From Polyrhizophydium stewartii (taxonomy: Eukaryota; Chytridiomycota; Chytridiomycetes; Rhizophydiales), in the NCBI GenBank assembly GCA_027604665.1, contig JADGIZ010000470.1, positions 1-13,151 on the forward strand: a stretch of DNA of 13,151 nucleotides, written 5' to 3'. A program made the translations under genes and the position numbers. Under the pieces are notes generated by a model. It was given only the letters and a program-made list of their open reading frames with translations. It searched no databases and had not been told where the DNA came from. Position 1 is the stretch's first letter. The number at the start of each line of letters is the position of its first letter. This document shows, in pieces, positions 7,701 through 13,151 of this stretch.

Positions 7701-9338
7701 CTTGAGCGGCGGGGTTTTACTGACGAATGAGATTTGCAGACATTAAGGAGCTCACCATGATGCTCGAGGACCCAACTCTGACGCCTGGACATCGAAAAGG
7801 TTAAGCGCGCGTTGCCCACTCGATTCACGAGGCGATTGTGCTGAAATGCGGTCGCAGAGGTGCAGCGTACGATCCAGCTCTTCCGGGCCAACGAAAACAA
7901 GAGCATGGTGTCAAAAGCATTTGCTATTGGTAGGCGTAGAACGTTGTGCTTTGGCGCCGCCCGTGTTCCTGTGGCTAAACAGCAACACGGCCACAGGCGT
8001 TACATGCCTCTCGTCGACATTCGAGGTTCTCGAGACAATCCAATGCCCGATTGTGATTCTGGACGAGTGCAGCCAAATGACCGAGCCAATGAGCTTGATT
8101 CCGATCTTGCGGTTCGGCTGCGAGCGCGCGCTGCTTGTCGGAGACCCCAACCAACTTCCGCCAACAGTGCAAACGCCGCTGCGGCCCGGACAGCCAACGA
8201 CGCACGGATTCGAGTGGACGCTATTCCAGCGGCTCGCGGCGTGCGGTATTGAGCCGGTCATGTTGCGCACACAGTACCGCGTGAGAGGATTGCTTCGGCA
8301 GCCTGGTTTGGATATTTCTCGGATCTGCCGATAGCCTGACCTTCATATTTTCTCGCATTTCTTCAAGTGCCATCCGCAGATTGCCGAGATCAGCAGCCAG
8401 CTGTTTTACGATGGCGCGCTGGTGCACGGCGTCAGAGAGCAGGACCGCCCGCCGCTGGTCGAAGGACTGCCGCCGACGGCCTTCTTGAGCGTTGCAAAGG
8501 CCGAAGAGCAAACTGCGTTTGGCGGCAGCTTCCGTAATGTAGTCGAAGCCACGCATGTGAGCGACCTCGCGAGCCAGCTGGTGCAGCAGGGCGTTGATCC
8601 AGGGGAAATCGGCATCATCACACTGTGTGAGCAAGCACCCATTTCTCGTCGATCTCGCTCATGCGTGTGTGGGATGCACTCACGGCGAGACGCTAATGGT
8701 TGCAACCGCAGACAAGGCGCAGGCAGACTTGATTGCAAAGCGGCTCCCGGAGCAGGGCTCGCACCTCGGTGCAGTTCAAGTCTCGACGGTTGATGCGTAT
8801 CAAGGCGCCGAGAAGGCGGTGATCATCCTGTCGACGGTCCGCACGCGATCCAAGGGATTCATCGAGGATATGCGTCGGATCAACGTCGCCGTGACTCGCG
8901 CCAAGCAGTTGAGTTTGGCGTACGCTCGCTGCCGCAACAAATGCAGCAGTCGCTGAGACCCCACTCTTATTTCATCTGCGGGTCGGCAGTCATCTGATCG
9001 TGGTAGGTGACGCGCCGCTGCTTCGGTCGTCCAAGATCTGGGCACAGGTGCTTGCGCGGTGTAGGCCTCTGGAGCGCGACCAAGAAGACGGCGGTGACTG
9101 CACCAACGCAGTGCCGCCTGCGCCGGCTCTTCCTCCCGCAGTTGTCCCGGCTGCCACGGAGGCGGCGGACGCAAATGACGATGAAAGCCCAGAGTTCTTA
9201 GAATGTGAGGCTGCCGACGGCGACGGCGCAGCGGGTGATTTTGGAATCGACATCAACGCGATCGAAGAGCGTTTTGCGGACGAGTGGCAGATTGCGCAAG
9301 AAGTGGGTATTTTGATTCCCGACGCTGATATCTGGTGA
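4790..9338 (+). CDS. ZGRF1: ZGRF1-type DNA helicase (DUF2439 plus SF1 helicase), 16 exons
   Basis: Predicted join 4790-4825, 4898-4966, 5072-6047, 6173-6231, 6296-6471, 6533-6648, 6712-6806, 6871-7275, 7348-7471, 7546-7674, 7740-7799, 7858-7929, 7997-8280, 8368-8626, 8712-8907, 8990-9338: 1134 residues, TGA stop, all phases consistent. Residues 1-80 are DUF2439 (FSVLY, KVKSWLEG, VVLYDDRRTNIDSIFLKA). Residues 80-355 are a Pro/Ser-rich linker. The core has a Q-like LNEDQ (615-619), Walker A G-V-F-G-A-G-K-S (644-651), NVAVD and VGSVRKIAKP-like motif Ia region, GVTC (773-776), Walker B DECSQ (795-799), GDPNQLPP (821-828), QYRCHPQI (from 865), VDAYQG (980-985) and VAVTRAK (1012-1018). All nucleotide-binding residues are present. 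ZGRF1 is a 5'-3' helicase that stimulates RAD51 strand exchange in crosslink repair; fungal DUF2439 relatives Mte1/Dbl2 act with Mph1/Fml1. No GRF zinc finger is seen in the linker. The tail after 1045 is acidic. Confidence 0.9.
6807..6870 (+). other. Probable GC-AG intron 7 of the helicase gene
   Basis: The conserved reading ...GPSAAGAIE | LVPMSQRDA... requires a phase-0 junction. The only fitting donor is GAG|GCACGC; the nearby GTGGAG donor is in the wrong phase. CTGAC lies shortly before the acceptor CTACAG. Length 64 nt. Confidence 0.6.
7276..7347 (+). other. GC-AG intron 8 of the helicase gene, inside the Walker A motif
   Basis: The donor GGC|GCAAGT is the textbook GC-type 5' splice site. 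GCTGACG and acceptor GGCCAG follow, 72 nt in all. Joining the exons creates HGVFGAGKS exactly, so removal of this intron is required for an intact nucleotide-binding P-loop. Confidence 0.8.
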
Positions 9339-9843
9339 CAAAATGAAGGGCCTTCAGAATGCACGCTGATCGTTAAGGACACTGTGTCGCGCAAGACACG
9401 GCGTACAACCGCGAATCGTTGTGCCAAGAGGAAAGCTCGCCATATTTTGTTGTGAAGATTCTGTGTAAACGTGGGGGAGGGTAGCCCGTGAAGATTTTGG
9501 GGAGATGGGGAGGAAGGTGTGAGTGCTGACGGAGTAAGAGCCAAAGTCAGTGCAGCCAAAATGACGGCCAGGCGAGGCCAAACACGGGGCCAAACACAAG
9601 TTGATGCGGTGAAGTGAGCTTGGGATTGGGGAGGCAGGAAAGACAAGGTGGAAGATGGCCTATAAGTGTGGTCATGTCCCTGGCTTTAGATCTGCCGGCA
9701 CACGATGGACCGATAGCACACCATGGCCGCGAAGGACTGCGCCGATGAAGTCGAGTGAGCGACCACAGAAAATGCACAGAGTCTGTCCCCGGGCGAGAGG
9801 TTTGGTGCGCACCTTGACGTGCGATGGGTCGCATCACCGGTAC
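9339..9843. other. Convergent intergenic spacer
   Basis: About 505 bp between the stops of the converging helicase and LDB-like genes. It must hold both 3' untranslated regions and polyadenylation signals, but no canonical AATAAA is evident. Open frames over it on both strands lack domains. GGCCAAACAC occurs twice close together at about 9577-9597. I see no tRNA-like fold. Confidence 0.5.
9473..9510 (+). other. G-rich patch between convergent genes
   Basis: The plus strand carries GGGGGAGGG (9473-9481) and, after a 17-nt gap, GGGGAGATGGGG (9499-9510). These four G tracts could form a quadruplex with one long loop. It lies about 135 nt past the helicase stop. A structural role is inference only. 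Confidence 0.3.
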
Positions 9844-11280
9844 CTATATCCCAAGACCGTCAAGAACGCCGCCAAACAGCGCGAATGTACTGAGTTGTGG
9901 ATCCGTCGCTTCCTGCTGCTGAACTGACTCGGAGAGAGTTTGGGAATGCGTCACAGGAAATTGCCTCTGGTCCTTCGGCTGCTGCTGCGGCTGCTGCAGC
10001 TGCAGCGGCTGGGACGGCTGTTGCTGAGCTGAGTCGCTCGGCTGTTGGCCCTGTTCGTTTGGGATCGGCTGTTGCTGCTGCTGCTGCTGATCGTGCTGGT
10101 CTTTGTGCTCAGGCACCTGTAATGCTGGCTCAGCGGCCTCGAACGAGGTCGGAAGCGTCGCTTGTGATGCCTGCGCTGTCGGCAGGGCTTGCTGCTGACG
10201 CTTGCGAGCACCGTTGCTGACGTTCCGATTCCGTGGTCGCTTGGCCGTGCCGCCTCGTCCGGGTGCCGCCGCTGTCGCAGCTACTGTTGATGATGCCGTC
10301 GCAATGCCGCTCGGCAAGGGAGCAGCAATGCTGACGGCCGAAGCCGCATTGAAGGCGCCGGGTGCTTGGTTTGGATCAGCCGCAAGCGACTCGGACTCGT
10401 CTTGCGTCACCGCCGAAGGAGGCTGCTCTTCAGCTTGCACCGGTTTAGTCCGCGCTGCGCGGCGACAATTGCGGGACACGATGTCAGCAGACGTTGGACA
10501 CGGCACAGATATAACCAAGGGTCACGTATGCGGCGCGCACCTCGAGACTTGCGGGGGCGCGGAGGCTTGACGGCCGTGCGCGGAGAGTAATCGGCATCCG
10601 CATCGGCGGACGTAGGTACCTCTGCAGCTGCTGCAACTGCCGCTGCTGCCGCTGCTGCTGTCGCAGCCGCAGCCGAGGCATCCGAGTTCTTCTTGGTGCG
10701 TTTGCGAGGAGCAGGGTGAGCTGCCGGCGGTGCAGGCGTCGGCGCCGAGCTGGCGGAGGCCGAGCCGAAAGGCGGCATTGCAGCTGGCGCAGATGTTGCG
10801 AGGCCGGTCGTGGCTTGAGCGGGTCCAGCGCCGCCTGTCGGCATAACAGGCGCCGCCGAGTCTCCGAGGGCCATATTGTCGCCGATGGATCGCTTGACAG
10901 TCATCTGCCCCGCGAGCGGACCTGGTACGCTGAAAGAAGACTGGGTGGCTAGATCACCCAGTTTGTTTTGGAGCTGGTGCTGGGCCTGCTGCTGAGCCTG
11001 CTGCTGCTGTTGGGCCTGCTGCTGCTGTTGCTGTTGTGGCTGCAGAAAGCCTTTGGGAGACTGCATCTGCTTGAGGGTCTGGAGAGGAAGCGCGGCCGCA
11101 AGCTCAGGAGTCAAGAAGGGAGTCGGGTTGGAGGACGGCAGTATGGGAGCGCTGGCCGCCCCGGGCGGAATCTGCTGCAGTGCGTTTGTGTTGAGCGACA
11201 GCTTGTTGGATGCTTGCGTGATCTGCATCTGCAAATTCTGCGTGCGCGCCTGCTGGAGGAACTGTTGCCTCAGCTGTTGT

Positions 11281-11344
<64 letters not shown>

Positions 11345-11347
11345 TGG

Positions 11348-11379
<32 letters not shown>

Positions 11380-13092
11380 AGCAACTGCTGCTGCTGCTGC
11401 TGCTGAGGCTGCTGCTGCGAGAGCTGCTGCTCATGGGCCGAGGCCACAGATTGCTGTCGCATATGGCGCCAGGAAGCTGCGAATCGCGAGCGGCATGCCG
11501 GCATCAGCCACTATCGACAACAAATAAGGAGAGCAGGCAAGGCGGCGCACCCAGCGGCGAAATGGAGTTCTGTACGGAAAAGAGCATGACGGGATCCATC
11601 AAGCCGGTGATCTCTGCGAGCTGCGTTGCGGGAGGCGTCTGGCGTCAGCAACAACAACCGCATGTGGCTCCAAGTTGGTATTGGTTTGGCGCCTCCGACG
11701 GAGCACTATCGACGAGGAATACACAAAAGAATGCGATATCCTCACTTCGAGACATCGAATGGTCTTGTGGCCAAAGCCGTAGTTGTCGACTGCCGACGGC
11801 GGTATATATACAGGAGATGGCGCAGCGCTGTCCGGCCCGCCAGCAGAGATTCCCGGAACTGAGGCGGCATGGCCAGCTAGGGCGGCGCGGGCGACCAGCT
11901 CCGTAAACGAGTTTGTCGAGAATTGCAGCTGCAAGATCTTGAAGTTGCGGTCAAAGATGACGCGCAGATGGCCGTCAGTCAGAACAACGGCGCCGGTCTC
12001 GTAGTAGTGGACCAGACTTGTCTTTGGGCAGTCAAGAAGCACACGGCCCTCGGTATCGCGGACCTCTTGGGCAACGCGGGTCAGGATATCGGTCTTGCGC
12101 ACGCCAGAGTCGTGATTGCTCTGCATGTAGAGATGCACGATCGCATGTTCGATATCTGCAAGGAAAGAGCAGTCGACGACAAAGCCGACGACAAAGCCGA
12201 CGATAGCGCAAAAGTCACAACGTCATGAACGCAAACATTGGCAGGCAGCATGCGTCAGCGGTTTTGAGCACTAAAAGATGAAGAGACGCGGAGCGGTTTC
12301 AAGGCCCCAGCAAGTGAGTGTCACGCACCGAACACGCGGCAGGCCTCGGTCTCGCTACTCCAGACCTGAAAGCGAATCGAGCCTGTGGGAGCAAAGAACT
12401 CGTCGCGGATGCGCTGCCAGTGCGCTTCGTGGGCTGGCTGCCCCAACGCGCCGAGTGTCTGCAGAGTCTGCTAGGCGAGGATGCGGTTTAATGGCAAGGC
12501 AGACACCATGAGCATCTCGGAGCAGACGCCCACCTGAATCGGGTAAGAGAGCGCCTCGGCAAGCTGGGTAATGCGATGGATACTGAGATGCGGGACGGTG
12601 GCATGCTGGTTCATGGCCGACGTATGCTGCTGCTGCAACGACTGCTGCTGCGTGGGCTGCGGCTGCATCGACTGCTGCTGCATCGACTGCTGCTGCATCG
12701 ACTGCGGCTGCGTGGGCTGCGGCTGCATCGACTGCGGCTGCTGCGAAATCAACTGCGGTTGCATCGGCTGCTGCTGCATCATCTGCGGAGTATGGGAGGG
12801 CTGCATGCTGTGCTGAATGTGCATCTGCCGCATCTGCTGAGTCGGACCGCGCAAAACATGTTGCTGCATCATTTGAGTTGGAAGCGGCATCGAGTTTTGG
12901 CGCTGGACCATGGGCATTGTGTGCGGCTGCCGCTGCAGCTGCATCTGCGGTTGCTGGCTTTGCTGCATCTGGTCGACAGATTGCTGGCCCGGGAAGACAC
13001 CATTGAGGCTTTGATGCTGTTGCTGCTGTTGCTGCGACTGCTGTTGATGGTTCTGCAGGATCTGCGATGCTGGATGCTGCTGCTGCTGCTGC

Positions 13093-13131
<39 letters not shown>

Positions 13132-13151
13132 GGTGGTGGTGGTGGTGGTGG
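9844..13151 (-). CDS. LIM-domain-binding co-regulator (LDB1/SEUSS/PtaB-like), 5' end outside window
   Basis: Predicted complement join, in coding order: 13151-12534, 12470-12329, 12155-11746, 11620-11551, 11476-10541, 10454-9844, giving 928 visible residues and a TAG stop; phases agree. Visible residues 1-175 are Gln/Pro/Met-rich. Residues about 185-415 are the LIM-binding core: ITQLAEALSY, then HWQRIRDEFFAPTGSIRFQVW, then a Gly-Val segment, DCPKTSLVHYYETG, GHLRVIFDRNFKILQLQF, and TIRCLELAEITGLMDP with NSISPLGASWRHMRQQ. The rest is a disordered tail with long polyglutamine, a polyalanine run and basic nuclear-signal-like patches (PRKRTKK, KRPRNR). Family members scaffold transcription complexes: LDB1 with LIM-homeodomain proteins, SEUSS with LEUNIG, fungal PtaB/Mfg1 with Flo8/SomA-type factors in adhesion and morphogenesis. 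The wording nearest EFFAPTG points to the fungal branch. The partner cannot be told from this window. Confidence 0.8.
10455..10540 (-). other. Intron in the tail of the LDB-like gene, 86 nt
   Basis: On the minus strand: donor GTGCGC, branch GCTGAC, acceptor GCGCAG. It joins PRPRKSRG to ARTKPVQAEEQ in phase and bypasses the stop that would end the upstream frame at 10407. Confidence 0.7.
10617..10680 (-). repeat. Polyalanine-coding GCN run
   Basis: Mixed GCA/GCG/GCT codons encode an almost uninterrupted alanine run (with single Thr and Val) in the tail of the LDB-like protein. Mixed codons suggest selection for alanine rather than recent triplet slippage. Confidence 0.7.
11274..11434 (-). repeat. 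CAG/CAA microsatellite encoding polyglutamine
   Basis: Minus-strand CAG codons with a few CAA give 23 consecutive glutamines at 11274-11342, then further Gln runs broken by single Pro, Lys, Leu and other residues. A weaker Gln-rich block continues at 10976-11040. The purest CAG stretch (about 11299-11342) is likely length-variable. Confidence 0.85.
11477..11550 (-). other. Intron of the LDB-like gene, 74 nt
   Basis: Donor GTGCGC, branch GGCTGATG, acceptor TTCGCAG on the minus strand. It joins NSISPLG to ASWRHMRQQ and removes an in-frame TGA. Confidence 0.7.
11621..11745 (-). other. Intron of the LDB-like gene, 125 nt
   Basis: Donor GTGAGG, branch TGCTGACG, acceptor AACGCAG on the minus strand. 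The junction gives IRCLE-LAEITGLMDPVM, matching the helical end of the LIM-binding core. The flanking exon at 11551-11620 is only 70 nt. Confidence 0.7.
12156..12328 (-). other. Longest intron of the LDB-like gene, 173 nt, with a small tandem repeat
   Basis: Donor GTGCGT and acceptor CTTGCAG on the minus strand, with several CTGAC/TGAC candidates. On the plus strand a 12-nt unit (CGACAAAGCCGA) repeats about 2.3 times at 12178-12204, close to the acceptor. A small undetected exon inside cannot be excluded because this is where the LIM-binding core varies most. Confidence 0.6.
12471..12533 (-). other. Predicted 63-nt intron removing an in-frame TAG
   Basis: Without splicing the LDB frame runs in the same phase through a TAG at 12471-12473 into the HWQRIRDEFF exon. 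Donor GTGGGC at 12533 and acceptor CGCCTAG at 12471 give a phase-0 junction SYPIQ-QTLQTLGALG that suits the family's short spacing. No CTGAC is present; CATTAAAC is the best branch candidate. An alternative donor GTGTCT at 12506 would give a 36-nt intron. Confidence 0.5.
12627..12731 (-). repeat. Seven 15-nt tandem units encoding a pentapeptide
   Basis: Seven in-frame units of five codons follow the pattern (S/P)-(M/T/L)-Q-(P/Q)-Q: SMQPQ, PTQPQ, SMQQQ, SMQQQ, SMQPQ, PTQQQ, SLQQQ. They form visible residues 141-175 of the LDB-like protein, just before the LIM-binding core. Confidence 0.8.
13021..13151 (-). repeat. Polyglutamine then polyproline-coding triplet repeats at the window edge
   Basis: Reading into the gene, seven CCA proline codons (13151-13131) are followed by twelve CAG glutamine codons (13130-13095), an Arg, four more Gln, and further Gln-rich sequence. 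The window ends inside the proline repeat, so its true length is unknown. Confidence 0.85.

Noticed and set aside
7785..7860. Apparent frameshift in the helicase after the LTP motif
   Set aside because: A 58-nt intron (7800-7857, GTTAAG..CGCAG) restores a continuous frame (GHRK-EVQRTIQLF) that fits the family, so no frameshift is needed.
8990..9646. Minus-strand 218-codon frame overlapping the helicase 3' end
   Set aside because: The last helicase exon carries the conserved HHLIVVGD segment in the plus frame; the minus frame has no domain and is antisense to it.
10968..11906. Plus-strand frame with long polyleucine and a parallel polycysteine frame
   Set aside because: These are other-frame translations of the CAG repeat of the minus-strand LDB-like gene, which has a recognisable domain and consistent splicing.
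3536..12473. TAG reassigned to glutamine, suggested by two in-frame TAGs
   Set aside because: The RING gene and the LDB-like gene both end naturally at TAG, and reading through the LDB terminal TAG gives no plausible protein. Decay and splicing explain the two cases.
12627..12731. CRISPR-like or regulatory direct repeats
   Set aside because: The 15-nt units are in-frame codons for a pentapeptide within a eukaryotic Gln-rich protein, with no spacers.

Overview
The window is nuclear DNA from a GC-rich eukaryote with many short spliceosomal introns. Most introns are 58-125 nt, with GT..AG ends, donors such as GTGAGT, GTGCGC and GTAAGC, and a CTGAC/CTGAT-like branch site shortly before the acceptor. 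The LIM-binding core of the right-hand gene reads most like fungal PtaB/SEUSS-type co-regulators. A fungus, possibly an early-diverging zoosporic one, is my best guess; this is inference, not proof.

Layout. (1) 1-492: upstream GC-rich sequence. (2) 493-2273 (+): a four-exon gene for a TRAIP-like E3 ubiquitin ligase (N-terminal RING-H2, coiled coils, basic/proline-rich tail). (3) 2274-4789: a 2.5 kb island between genes. It holds eroded open frames, the C-terminal zinc-knuckle end of a non-LTR (LINE-type) retrotransposon with an in-frame stop, and two same-frame open stretches (3765-4190, 4404-4682), the second encoding two probable membrane helices. (4) 4790-9338 (+): a 16-exon gene for a ZGRF1-type helicase, with an N-terminal DUF2439 domain joined to a complete UPF1-like SF1 helicase core. 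I placed all exon boundaries by reading frame and conserved motifs; phases agree throughout and give 1134 residues. Two of its introns appear to be GC-AG. (5) 9339-9843: a convergent spacer with a G-rich patch. (6) 9844 to beyond 13151 (-): a LIM-domain-binding (LDB1/SEUSS/PtaB-like) transcription co-regulator with six visible exons and long polyglutamine, polyalanine and polyproline tracts. Its 5' end is outside the window.

How they relate. TRAIP and ZGRF1 are both known in animals from interstrand-crosslink and stalled-fork repair, so two genes of related function lie within 9 kb here. The LDB-like gene is a transcription co-regulator with no evident link to them. Nothing in the window looks prokaryotic; I see no rRNA, tRNA or CRISPR array.
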